From the NCBI GenBank assembly GCA_025350055.1, contig JANXYK010000066.1:1-64000 (forward strand): a stretch of DNA of 64,000 nucleotides, in the 5' to 3' direction. The stretch comes from Gammaproteobacteria bacterium (GTDB taxonomy: Bacteria; Pseudomonadota; Gammaproteobacteria; Steroidobacterales; Steroidobacteraceae). The translations under genes were made by a program, and so were the position numbers. The first letter of the stretch is position 1; each line of letters opens with the position of its first letter. Shown in pieces: positions 56,111 to 64,000 of this stretch. Below the pieces are notes generated by a model that was not told the DNA's origin, did no database searches, and was given only the letters and a program-made list of their open reading frames with translations.

Positions 56111-57784
56111 TCAATACAGCCGGAACGCGTACAGCGTATCGCCGCCTGCCACCAGGATGTACTGGTGGCCATCGAGCAGGTAGGTTCCGGGCGCATTGCT
56201 CACGTTGCCCAGGTGCGCATGCCACAGTGGCTTGCCGCTGCCCGGGTCGCGTGCCACCAGGTTCCCGTTCACGTCTCCGGAGAACAGCAGGCGACCTGCG
56301 GTCGTCAGCAGGCCATTGGCAAGATGCGAGCCTGTCGGGTAATGCACCGACCAGGCGATCTTGCCGGTCTTCGGGTCGATGGCCTTGAGGTAGGAATTGC
56401 CGCCGACGCCGATTTCTTCCTTGCCGCCCAGGCCCATCGAGCCGCCGCTGTCGGTCTCGGTCTGGTAATACATCGCCCAGGATTCAGCCATCGGTACGTA
56501 GAACAGGCCGTAGTCCGGGCTGTAGCTCGGCGGTGGCCAGTTGGCCGCGCCTTCATTGCTACTCGAGACCAGTGCACCGGCGATGTCGTGGTCCTTGGCC
56601 GGAATGCGCACCGGCTGTCCCTGGGCGTTCAATTCATCCTGCGCCCAGTTGCTGGTGTCGGAAAACTTCGAGGTCACCAGGTGCTCGCCGGTAGTGCGAT
56701 CGACGACGAAGAAATAGCCATTGCGTGCCGCGGTCATCGCGACCTTGCGCATCTTGCCCTTGAACATGATGTCGGCCAGGACCGGCGTCTGTGCCGAATC
56801 CCAGTCGTGCGTGTCATTGGGTGAGGTCTGGTAGTACCAGGCCATCTTGCCGGTATCGACATTGACGGCCACGAGCGAGCAGGTGAACAGCGCCGCGCCA
56901 TCGCCGCGCGCCGCGGAAAAATACGAGGGCGTCGGATTGCCGGTGCCGAAAATGTATAGATGCGTTTCCGGGTCGTAGGAGCCCGGCACCCAGGCGTTGC
57001 CACCGCCGTGGCTCGCCGCATCGAGATTCTTCCAGGTGTTGAGGCCCGGATCACCGGCTTTCATCGGCACGGTGTAGAAGCGCCATTGCAGCGCGCCGTT
57101 CTCCGGATCGAAGGACTGCAGCATGCCCGGCGCATCCAGATCATTGCCGGTACCGGCCAGCACATGGTTACCGATCACGATCGGTGCAGGCGTGGAGAAA
57201 TACTGCGCCTCGAAGCTGGCGATCGGCACGTGCCAGCGCTCCTTGCCGGTGCGCGCATCGAGCGAGACCAGGTAGTCGTCGGGCGTTTCCATGTAAAGGT
57301 AGTTGCCCCACTTGCCCATACCCCGGTTGCCGATGTGCGTGCCGCCGCGCGTCTTCCAGTAGTAGTGCCAGAGAATGCGTCCGGTGCGCGCGTCCATGGC
57401 CCAGGCGTTGTCGGGCACCGAGAAATACAGCACGCCATCCAGCTGCAATACCGAGGCGCGGATGTCGGCCTGCAAGGCCGAGAACAGATTGCCCGTGGCC
57501 TCGCCGCCGATGATCAACGGTGGTCCGTGCAGGCTGCCCGCGCCGCCGGCAGGCCCTGGGCCGCTGGTGACGCGCGCAGTCCAGGCGAGCGTCAGGTGCT
57601 GCACGTTCGACTGGTTGATCTCGCTGAGCTTGCTGTAACGCTGGCCGCTGTAGTCGCCGGAGTAGGTGGGCCAGTCGTGAGCGCCGCACGCCAGCGTGAA
57701 ACCCAGTGCCACTGTGCCCGTGATGAACCGTCGCAGCGCGTGGCGACCCGAACTGGTCTTGTGCATCAGGTTGGGTACGCTCAT
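56111..57784 (-). CDS. PQQ-dependent dehydrogenase (quinoprotein)
   Basis: A 557-residue quinoprotein with a signal peptide (FITGTVALGFTLACG). Mature start HDWPTYSGDYSGQRYSKLSEIN is the family opening, with repeated tryptophan-docking blades such as SLDARTGKERWHV. NDTHDWDSAQTPVL holds the likely catalytic Asp, and GTGNPTPSYF a Ca-site region. No adjacent Cys-Cys pair is seen, unlike methanol/ethanol dehydrogenases. It oxidises an alcohol, sugar or polyol in the periplasm. Start ATG overlaps the cytochrome stop (ATGA); longer readings run into that gene. Confidence 0.9.
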   Translation of the reverse strand: MSVPNLMHKTSSGRHALRRFITGTVALGFTLACGAHDWPTYSGDYSGQRYSKLSEINQSNVQHLTLAWTARVTSGPGPAGGAGSLHGPPLIIGGEATGNLFSALQADIRASVLQLDGVLYFSVPDNAWAMDARTGRILWHYYWKTRGGTHIGNRGMGKWGNYLYMETPDDYLVSLDARTGKERWHVPIASFEAQYFSTPAPIVIGNHVLAGTGNDLDAPGMLQSFDPENGALQWRFYTVPMKAGDPGLNTWKNLDAASHGGGNAWVPGSYDPETHLYIFGTGNPTPSYFSAARGDGAALFTCSLVAVNVDTGKMAWYYQTSPNDTHDWDSAQTPVLADIMFKGKMRKVAMTAARNGYFFVVDRTTGEHLVTSKFSDTSNWAQDELNAQGQPVRIPAKDHDIAGALVSSSNEGAANWPPPSYSPDYGLFYVPMAESWAMYYQTETDSGGSMGLGGKEEIGVGGNSYLKAIDPKTGKIAWSVHYPTGSHLANGLLTTAGRLLFSGDVNGNLVARDPGSGKPLWHAHLGNVSNAPGTYLLDGHQYILVAGGDTLYAFRLY

Positions 57785-58647
57785 TTCAGTGTCACCAGAT
57801 AGGCCGTGACATCGTGAATGCCCTGGTCGCGATATTGCGTGAGCAGGGCTTTGTGACCGGCCAGCGGATCCTGAACTTCGACGCGCGGTGTGGCGCCGCG
57901 CCGCTCGAAACTGCGAAGCGTGCCGTCGGCGAGCTGCAGCGAGACGCTGAATTCGTCCATCTCCACCAGGTGGCCCTTGATCGCATCGCCCTGCGCCGGA
58001 TGTACCACGACGTCGGTTACTGCGCCGGCATGCGGCATCAGCCAGCGCTGCTGGAGTTTGCGCGGGGATGGGTAGCGCTTCGCGATGTCGTGCAATGCAC
58101 CGGCCGCGTCGTGGCAGGCACTGCAATGTGATTTGAAGTACAGCGCCCCCGCGCTGGCATTGCCGGTGACGATCGAGGGCGGGCGGCGACGCGAGGACTC
58201 ATTTCCCGAAACACTGAAGCTGTGCAGGAACTCGGCGACATCCTCGATCTCGTTGCCCTTGAGCGCGAAGCCGACCATGTTGGTATTGGGCACGCCATTC
58301 AACACGATCTTCGAGATCTGCTCGCCCTTCTGGTCGCTCAACACGATCAGCGAGCGCAGCAGGCTGGGGCCGCCGTCTCCGCCGCGGATATCCTTGCCGT
58401 GGCAGAAGGCGCAGCCATTCAATTCGAACAGTGTGCGTCCGCGCTCCACCGCCGCCGGATCGGGCTTGCGAGTGGGGTAGGAAGGAGTCAGCGCCCAGTC
58501 GGGTGGCGATTCGCCTTCAAACAATTCATCGTCGGACATCTGGGCCGACAGCGGCAGATTCCAGCACAGCAACAGGCTGGCCGCGAGCAGCCAGTAGTGG
58601 GCAGGGCGGGCCGCGGCATCGCGCTCGAGCGGTGAAGGTTTTCCCAT
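57781..58647 (-). CDS. diheme cytochrome c
   Basis: A 288-residue exported protein with two heme-c sites, CAFCH near residue 79 and CSACH near 175, each followed by a cytochrome-type pattern. A signal peptide occupies about 15-36. The C-terminal part HDVTAYLVTLK is usual for cytochromes that pair with quinoprotein dehydrogenases. The gene is coupled to the PQQ dehydrogenase by ATGA and is its probable electron acceptor. Confidence 0.92.
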   Translation of the reverse strand: MGKPSPLERDAAARPAHYWLLAASLLLCWNLPLSAQMSDDELFEGESPPDWALTPSYPTRKPDPAAVERGRTLFELNGCAFCHGKDIRGGDGGPSLLRSLIVLSDQKGEQISKIVLNGVPNTNMVGFALKGNEIEDVAEFLHSFSVSGNESSRRRPPSIVTGNASAGALYFKSHCSACHDAAGALHDIAKRYPSPRKLQQRWLMPHAGAVTDVVVHPAQGDAIKGHLVEMDEFSVSLQLADGTLRSFERRGATPRVEVQDPLAGHKALLTQYRDQGIHDVTAYLVTLK

Positions 58648-58700
58648 GGCAACTTTGTCTGCTATAAATCGGCCTACAGGATAACCCAGGAAGTCCTCAC

Positions 58701-59921
58701 ATGAGCATGGCCGTGAAAGTTCGCCTCAGTGCGATGATGTTCCTCGAGTTCTTCATCTGGGGTGGCTGGTTCGTCACGCTCGGCAGTTTCCTGGCGGGCA
58801 ATCTCGCTGCCAGCGGCGCGCAGATCGGCATGGCCTATTCCACCCAGTCCTGGGGCGCCATCATCGCGCCCTTTGCGATCGGCCTGATCGCCGACCGCTA
58901 TTTCAATGCCGAGCGGCTGCTCGGCATCATTCACCTGGTGGGCGCAGTGCTGCTGTACCTGCTCGCGCGGGCCACATCCTTCAATGCCTTCTATCCCTAT
59001 CTGCTGGGCTACATGATTCTCTACATGCCGACGCTGGCGCTGGTGAATTCAGTGGCCTTCCGGCAGATGGATGATCCGGCAAAACATTTCTCGAAGATCC
59101 GACTGTGGGGCACGGTGGGCTGGATCATCGCGGGGCTCGTGATCAGCTACCTGTTCGCCTGGGATTCGGCTGCTGCCAAGGCTGCCGGCGCACTGAAGAA
59201 CACCTTCCTAATGTGTTCCGCGGCATCACTGCTGCTGGGTCTGTTCAGTTTTACGCTGCCGGCCACACCACCAGCGTCGGTCAAGCCCAAGGGTATCGGC
59301 GAGATGCTCGGTGCCGAGGCGCTGGGATTGCTGCGCGACCGGAATTTCCTGGTGTTCTTCGTGGCCTCGATACTGATCTGCATTCCGCTGGCGTTCTACT
59401 ACCAGAACGCCAACCTGTTCCTGACCGAGATCCAGGTCGCGAACGCCACCGGCAAGCAGACCATCGGCCAGATGTCCGAAGTGCTGTTCATGCTGGCGGT
59501 GCCGTTCTTCCTGGGGCGCTTTGGCATGAAGGGCACGCTGCTGCTGGGTATGGCCGCGTGGGCAGTGCGTTACCTGATGTTCGCCTACGGCGATGCCCAC
59601 GCCCTGGCATGGATGCTGCTGGTCGGCATTGCACTGCACGGCATGTGCTACGACTTCTTCTTCGTGTCTGGCCAGATCTACACCGATTCCAAGGCGGGCG
59701 CGCAATACAAGAGTGCGGCGCAGGGCATGATCACGCTGGCCACCTACGGCGTAGGCATGCTGATCGGCTTCTGGGCAGCGGGGCGCATCACCGATCAGTT
59801 CGCGGTCGCCGGTGTACACGACTGGCACAGCATCTGGATTTACCCGGCGGTGTTCGCGGCCGGCGTGTTCCTGCTGTTCGCGCTGTCGTTCAGGAACGAA
59901 GTGGTGGCCTACAAGAAATAG
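58701..59921 (+). CDS. MFS symporter, NupG/XapB-like
   Basis: A 406-residue inner-membrane protein with about 12 segments. MFLEFFIWGGWFVTLGSFL at the N-terminus, IAPFAIGLIADRYFNAERLL, FSKIRLWGTVGWIIAGL, and HGMCYDFFFVSGQIY are hallmarks of the nucleoside:H+ symporter group, which also includes transporters tied to sugar isomerase genes. Substrate: a nucleoside or glycoside; unresolved. It is divergent from the cytochrome gene and precedes a cupin gene on the opposite strand. Confidence 0.87.
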   Translation: MSMAVKVRLSAMMFLEFFIWGGWFVTLGSFLAGNLAASGAQIGMAYSTQSWGAIIAPFAIGLIADRYFNAERLLGIIHLVGAVLLYLLARATSFNAFYPYLLGYMILYMPTLALVNSVAFRQMDDPAKHFSKIRLWGTVGWIIAGLVISYLFAWDSAAAKAAGALKNTFLMCSAASLLLGLFSFTLPATPPASVKPKGIGEMLGAEALGLLRDRNFLVFFVASILICIPLAFYYQNANLFLTEIQVANATGKQTIGQMSEVLFMLAVPFFLGRFGMKGTLLLGMAAWAVRYLMFAYGDAHALAWMLLVGIALHGMCYDFFFVSGQIYTDSKAGAQYKSAAQGMITLATYGVGMLIGFWAAGRITDQFAVAGVHDWHSIWIYPAVFAAGVFLLFALSFRNEVVAYKK

Positions 59922-59940
59922 ATGTGCGGGCGCGCTGGCC

Positions 59941-60495
59941 TCAGCTCAGCCCGTCCTCGAATTTGCCGTCTATCAGGATGAAGGCGATGCGGCAGTTCGC
60001 GTTGGAGCGATTGGCCCAGCCGTGGTTGGTGCCGCGCTGGATGACGATGTCGCCGGCGCGCACCACGGTCTCACCTTCGTCGACCAGCAGCGTGATCTCG
60101 CCTTCGAGCACGATGCCGTAGTCGACGGTTTCGGTGCGGTGCATGTGCGGGTGGCGCGACTTGCCTGCATCGCTCATCGCATCGCTGGCGCCGATGCTCG
60201 CGAACAGCTCACGCGCCGCCGCGCCGTCCACGGGGCGAACCGCGTTCTCGGGCGGGATGTCGAGCACGCGAATACGCGTGCCGTTGCGCGGCGGGCTGAG
60301 CTTCACGCCATCTTCGTGCGGCTCGCCGCTGCTGCCCTCGATGCGTGCCGGCGACTCACGTGTGTTCCACACCTCATAGAAGGTGGGGCCGTTGTGCGGC
60401 AGCGTCATCACGCGCTCGGGCGGCGCATCCGACTGGATGACGGCGTTGCCCTTGGCGTCGTGTCCGGTCACGATGCGGCGGAAGCTTTTGTTCAT
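59941..60495 (-). CDS. cupin-domain protein
   Basis: A 184-residue protein. The cupin core is HPHMHRTETVDYGIVLEGE (HxH and Glu metal ligands near residues 122-133) and AGDIVIQRGTNHGWAN with the second-motif His. The N-terminal 100 residues precede it with a segment PHNGPTFYEVWNT. Members bind a metal and a small ligand; role unknown. I chose the ATG at 60495 (MNKSFRRIVTG); the longer reading has no family likeness. Confidence 0.82.
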   Translation of the reverse strand: MNKSFRRIVTGHDAKGNAVIQSDAPPERVMTLPHNGPTFYEVWNTRESPARIEGSSGEPHEDGVKLSPPRNGTRIRVLDIPPENAVRPVDGAAARELFASIGASDAMSDAGKSRHPHMHRTETVDYGIVLEGEITLLVDEGETVVRAGDIVIQRGTNHGWANRSNANCRIAFILIDGKFEDGLS

Positions 60496-60588
60496 GGCGC
60501 TGCTGGCCCTGTGGATGCTGGCGGGGCGGCAATTGTAGTCGCATTGCGCTAAGCTCGTCCGTGGCAAGTCTTGTTGAGGGGTAGAGCC

Positions 60589-61527
60589 ATGTTCAGTCGT
60601 CGCGAGTTTGTCGGTAGTGCCGCTGCCGGTCTGATGGTGAGCGCGATGGGTCGCGCGCGCGATGGCCATGTGGGTGCGCTTCCCATAGGCACGCAGCTGT
60701 ATACCGTCGATGCCGAACTGAAAAAGGACTTCGAAGGCACGCTTCGCAAGGTGGCGGCGATCGGCTACCGGGACGTGGAGTTGCCTGGATTTTACGGGCG
60801 CAGCGCTGCCGACATGCGTCGCGCGCTGCACAGTGCCGGTCTCAGTTGCGAGAGCGCGCACGTACCGCAGCGACCGTGGGACGCAGGATCATTCGGTCTC
60901 GCCACCGACCTTGAAGCCGTGGTGCGTTACGCCAATGAGCTCAGGTTGCGCTACGTGGTCTGCCCGATGCCCTGGTTACTGCATACCAACACGATGCCGA
61001 CTTTCGATCAGTCGGTGCCGGGAGCATTCGCGAAAGCGCTGTACTCGGCCGCCACGCGCGAGGACTGGCTACAGTTCGCGCAGTTCCTGAACAAGACGGG
61101 CGCGCGCATGCGGCGTGCCGGTCTCAAGTTTGCGTATCACAATCACAATATCGAGTTCCGCGAATTCGCGGGGCAGCGCGCCTACGATCTGCTGCTCGAG
61201 CACACCGACCCCGCGCTGGTGGATTTCGAGATGGATGCGGGCTGGATCACCGCGGGCGGCGGCGATGCGCTCACTTACCTGAAACACCATCCGCGCCGTT
61301 ACCGGCTGATGCACGTGAAAGACGTGAAGAAATCACAGCAGGCCAATACCGAGCTGATGATCGACGGCACGGAAGTGGGCAAGGGCACAATCGACTGGCG
61401 CGCCGTGCTGAAGCAGGCGGAAGCGGGCGGGGTCAAGCACCTGTACGTGGAGCTCGATCCGCCCTATGCGATCCCGGCGCTGGAATCGATCCGCATCAGC
61501 CGCGATTACCTCAATCAGCTGATGTAG
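60589..61527 (+). CDS. Tat-exported sugar isomerase/epimerase-like TIM barrel
   Basis: A 312-residue xylose-isomerase-like protein with an N-terminal Tat signal, MFSRREFVGSAAAG, implying export in folded form. The barrel opens IGTQLYTVDAEL and carries likely metal ligands in YHNHNIEF, DFEMDAGWI, LMHVKDVK and LYVELDPP. Start ATG at 60589 with GAGGGG upstream. Exported relatives often cleave or isomerise 3-keto-glycosides. It converges on the DAPG-hydrolase-like gene with 3 bp between the stops. Confidence 0.88.
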   Translation: MFSRREFVGSAAAGLMVSAMGRARDGHVGALPIGTQLYTVDAELKKDFEGTLRKVAAIGYRDVELPGFYGRSAADMRRALHSAGLSCESAHVPQRPWDAGSFGLATDLEAVVRYANELRLRYVVCPMPWLLHTNTMPTFDQSVPGAFAKALYSAATREDWLQFAQFLNKTGARMRRAGLKFAYHNHNIEFREFAGQRAYDLLLEHTDPALVDFEMDAGWITAGGGDALTYLKHHPRRYRLMHVKDVKKSQQANTELMIDGTEVGKGTIDWRAVLKQAEAGGVKHLYVELDPPYAIPALESIRISRDYLNQLM

Positions 61528-61530
61528 CGC

Positions 61531-62151
61531 TCAGCTGATGTAGCGGTAGTGCGCCTCGCGGCCACGGCCGGACACTGACAGATCCGCGAAGGGGTTGCGG
61601 CTCGTGTCGCTGACCACCTTATAAAGAGTGTAGAGCTGCGGCAGGAAAACACCCCAGTTGCCGATCTCCTGGCCGGCGTGTGCTGCCCACACCAGGCCCT
61701 CGGCGGGCGTTTCTTTGCGGCGCGTGCCAATGGCCGATGACTTGCCGACAACGCCGTAATCAGTCTTCTCCCACTGGTGGATGCGATAGCCCATCGGCTC
61801 GGGCTTGGCGAGGCACTCGGCCCCGAGCCCCAGGCCCGCGACGATTACCACGTGCTCATAAACGATGTAGTCGCGGATTTCCGCGGGCACATCCTTCAAG
61901 TCTTCGAAGCGGATGTAGAGATCCTGGCGCCGGCCATCGCTCCAGGTCTGCGGTGCAATGTGTATGGAGCCGATGGGATTGCCATGCTTTGGCGCCGTCG
62001 CCCACTCCAGCGGTTCGTGCTGTTCGGGATGCCAGAGGATGAAGCCCTTCTCCATGTTGCTCCAGAACCAGTCGATCATGCGCGCACTGACGCCCTCATG
62101 CTTCCAGTCGAAGTGAGTGCCCATGGCGTCCTGCGAAATCGGGTAATCCAA
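61531..62151 (-). CDS. DAPG hydrolase (PhlG)-like protein
   Basis: A 206-residue protein resembling the PhlG family of Zn-dependent C-C hydrolases for 2,4-diacetylphloroglucinol. ARMIDWFWSNMEKG, WHPEQHEPLEW and YIVYEHVVIVAGLG hold likely Zn ligands (His, Glu, His). PhlG itself is longer (about 290 residues), so this is a shorter relative. It would remove an acyl group from a phenolic or ketonic ring; actual substrate unknown. It starts 47 bp after aceK on the same strand. Confidence 0.7.
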   Translation of the reverse strand: MDYPISQDAMGTHFDWKHEGVSARMIDWFWSNMEKGFILWHPEQHEPLEWATAPKHGNPIGSIHIAPQTWSDGRRQDLYIRFEDLKDVPAEIRDYIVYEHVVIVAGLGLGAECLAKPEPMGYRIHQWEKTDYGVVGKSSAIGTRRKETPAEGLVWAAHAGQEIGNWGVFLPQLYTLYKVVSDTSRNPFADLSVSGRGREAHYRYIS

Positions 62152-62198
62152 GGTGGCGATCCTGAGGTGAAGGGCAGTGCGCCCTGCGGATCATCTTA

Positions 62199-63917
62199 TC
62201 ATCCGGTGGCGCAGACGGCGGCGCGCCTGACGACGCGCGAGAGCTCGAGGATCGCGCCGCTTTCGAGTTGTCGCTGGACGCTCTGCCAGTAGCGCGCTTG
62301 CAGCAACTCGCCGTGTTCAGCCATGAAGGCCTGACGCTGTGCTCCATAAAAGGGCAGGAAGGCCCCGAAGGTTTCCGGAAACACGTCGGCATCATCAACG
62401 GCAAACCAGGGCTCGGCGCTCATTTCCTCCTCGTGGTGCCGGGCCACGGGCAGCTCGCGAAACCTGCAATTTTGCAGCTCCGCGACCTCATCGTAGTCGT
62501 AGAAGACCACACGGCCGTACTGCGTGACACCGAAGTTCTTGGCCAGCAGGTCGCCGGCAAAGATATTGGTGTGCGCGAGATCGCGCAGTGCGCTGCCGTA
62601 GTCGAGCGCGGCCTCGGTGGCCTGCGGCAGGGGCGCGCTCTTCAGAAAGAGGTCGAGCGGCGTCACGCGACGCTCCATGTACAGATGTTCGAATACCAGG
62701 TATTCGTCTTCGCAATGCACCGACTCGCCGGCGTCATGCTGCAGTTCGGCAAGCAGGGCCGATGAGAAGCGCGCGCGCGGAAAACGCGTGCGCCTGAATT
62801 CCTGCGCGTCCACCAGCCGGCCGGCACGATCGTGCTTGAAGACGAAGTTGTAGCGCGCCTGCACTTCCGCGCGGCTGAGATTCTTCTGCACCGGGATGTG
62901 ATCGCGGATCACCTTGAACACCACATCGAGCGAGGGCAGCGTGAAGCAGATCATCACCAGGCCGCGCTGGCCGGGCGCCACTTCAAACTCGTCGTCGGAG
63001 TGCTGCAGGTGATGCATGAGGCTGCGATGACGTTCGGTCTTGCCCTGCTTGGCGCGCCCGAGCACCGTGAACAATTCACCCACCGGGGCGCGCGGCAGCA
63101 ATTGGCGCAGGTACAGCACGGCGTCGGCCACATGCTCGAGATCCACGTGCAGGTAGGAACGCGCGTAGCCGAACAGGGTAGCGAGCTCCGCGGTACTGAG
63201 CATTACGCCCTCGAGCTCCACACCTTGTTCGTCGTGCTTCAATGCGAGTGCCAGCGGTAGCTCGAAGTTCTCGCCGATCACGCGTCCGACCACATAGGCG
63301 CGCGTGAAGTGATAGAAAATCTCGTCGATGACTTCCACGGCGACGATATCGCGGGCCGCCAGCTGTTGCTGCAGTTCGCTGGCGAGTTCGCGGGCACTGT
63401 CCGCCCGGTTGCGCCACGCCGCGGGCAGCGCGATCTGCTGCAACAGTTCGTCGGCCAGCGCTGGGAGGGAAGCGGTGTTGCGATACAACCTGAGCGGCAG
63501 TTGCGTGCCGGCGCGTGCCAGCGGATCCAGATCCGCGGCGACAAACTCGATCTCGGGCGCGACGCCCACGGTCTTGAAGATCCGCCGGGTCACGGAGCTG
63601 AAGTAGGTCTTGCAGAACTCGCTGTCGGGTAGACCCTCGATCAGATTGGCGAAGTGTCGCTTCGCATCGGGCCAGAACGCTGCCTCGTGCGTGACCGTGC
63701 CGATGCTGCGCTCCAGCTCGGCGATGGTCTGCTGCACGTAACGGTCATAAAGCTCGATGCGCTCGAGGGCATCGGCCTGGCTGCCGTGCCAGTCGCGATC
63801 GCGGAAACGCAGTGGCGCGCGTTGTGTCACGGCGCGGAAGGCCGCGTTGTAGGCCAGGAATCCCTCGACGATGCGCTGCGCGCACTGCCCGGCGCGCAGC
63901 GCCGAGCTGAAGGCCAT
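62199..63917 (-). CDS. aceK: isocitrate dehydrogenase kinase/phosphatase AceK
   Basis: A protein of about 572 residues that phosphorylates and dephosphorylates isocitrate dehydrogenase and so sets flux into the glyoxylate shunt. AceK features: YRNTASLP-type N-lobe, FTVLGRAKQGKTERHRSL, APGQRGLVMICFTLPSLDVVFKVIRD, HDRAGRLVDAQEF, LYMERRVTPLDLFL, and NIFAGDLLAKNFGVTQYGRVVFYDYDEV. The frame stays open to the window edge; I chose ATG 63917 (MAFSSALRAGQ), which fits the family N-terminus, with a TTG at 63983 as an alternative. Confidence 0.92.
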   Translation of the reverse strand: MAFSSALRAGQCAQRIVEGFLAYNAAFRAVTQRAPLRFRDRDWHGSQADALERIELYDRYVQQTIAELERSIGTVTHEAAFWPDAKRHFANLIEGLPDSEFCKTYFSSVTRRIFKTVGVAPEIEFVAADLDPLARAGTQLPLRLYRNTASLPALADELLQQIALPAAWRNRADSARELASELQQQLAARDIVAVEVIDEIFYHFTRAYVVGRVIGENFELPLALALKHDEQGVELEGVMLSTAELATLFGYARSYLHVDLEHVADAVLYLRQLLPRAPVGELFTVLGRAKQGKTERHRSLMHHLQHSDDEFEVAPGQRGLVMICFTLPSLDVVFKVIRDHIPVQKNLSRAEVQARYNFVFKHDRAGRLVDAQEFRRTRFPRARFSSALLAELQHDAGESVHCEDEYLVFEHLYMERRVTPLDLFLKSAPLPQATEAALDYGSALRDLAHTNIFAGDLLAKNFGVTQYGRVVFYDYDEVAELQNCRFRELPVARHHEEEMSAEPWFAVDDADVFPETFGAFLPFYGAQRQAFMAEHGELLQARYWQSVQRQLESGAILELSRVVRRAAVCATG

Positions 63918-64000
63918 GCTCACCGCGCCGACACCGGCGCGAGTGCCCGGCGCGGTGGACTGCGTGGCGGGCGCCGCGCTCAATGCGCCGCCTGCCGGAA

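Overview
The window is high-GC, densely packed proteobacterial chromosome with short intergenic gaps, many 4-base stop/start overlaps and no mobile element, rRNA, tRNA or CRISPR that I could find. The gene set (AceK, a cysTWA-type sulfate importer, PhaA/PhaB, a bkd dehydrogenase, GH39/GH106-type glycosidases, several ring-cleavage and C-C hydrolase families) suggests an aerobic, plant-polymer and aromatic-using Gammaproteobacterium, perhaps near Steroidobacterales. That placement is inference from gene content, not from a marker gene.

Layout. 1-7.2 kb: sugar genes (a GH39-type glycosidase cut by the window edge, a six-hairpin glycosidase, a sugar porter with a PhyH oxygenase, glucokinase) plus an NRDE protein and a SnoaL-like lipoprotein. 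7.2-12.1 kb (minus): the E1alpha/E1beta/E2 genes of a branched-chain 2-oxoacid dehydrogenase behind a DksA/TraR-type zinc finger and a tandem Usp protein. 12.2-19.5 kb (minus): sulfate importer sbp-cysA-cysT-cysW followed by a histidine kinase and an OmpR-type regulator; CysA carries an unusual C-terminal extension. 19.6-21.4 kb (minus): modB-modC without modA. 21.5-30.5 kb (plus): GNAT, malonyl-CoA synthetase, FAH hydrolase, a branched-chain-type ABC importer whose two ATPases are fused, and an FMN 2-hydroxy-acid oxidase. 30.5-32.2 kb: a decayed GH106-like rhamnosidase. 32.3-34.3 kb: phaA-phaB.

34.3-40.7 kb (minus) is a six-gene cluster: sugar isomerase/epimerase-like, Gfo/Idh/MocA oxidoreductase, alpha/beta hydrolase, VOC ring-cleavage dioxygenase, FAD aromatic monooxygenase, and an APS-reductase-type CysH. 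It looks like a route for a glycosylated phenolic compound. Divergent from it, 40.8-47.5 kb (plus) is the most striking locus: gnd-cofC-cofGH-fgd-cofE-cofD, a nearly complete coenzyme F420 pathway joined with an F420-dependent glucose-6-phosphate dehydrogenase and a 6-phosphogluconate dehydrogenase. A PPOX-type candidate F420 enzyme follows at 50.6 kb. F420 genes are mainly known from actinobacteria and archaea, so a proteobacterial operon that pairs cofactor synthesis with its own hydride source is notable.

47.5-48.5 kb holds two broken genes facing away from each other at a clear rearrangement junction. 48.5-55 kb has a CMD-family protein, a second FAH hydrolase, the PPOX protein, methylmalonate-semialdehyde dehydrogenase, a fatty acid desaturase, two small unknown genes and a glycine-rich RRM protein with a long leader. 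55-58.6 kb is a PQQ module (beta-propeller, PQQ dehydrogenase, diheme cytochrome c). 58.7-62.2 kb has an MFS nucleoside/sugar-type symporter, a cupin, a Tat-exported sugar isomerase-like protein and a DAPG-hydrolase-like protein. aceK ends the window.
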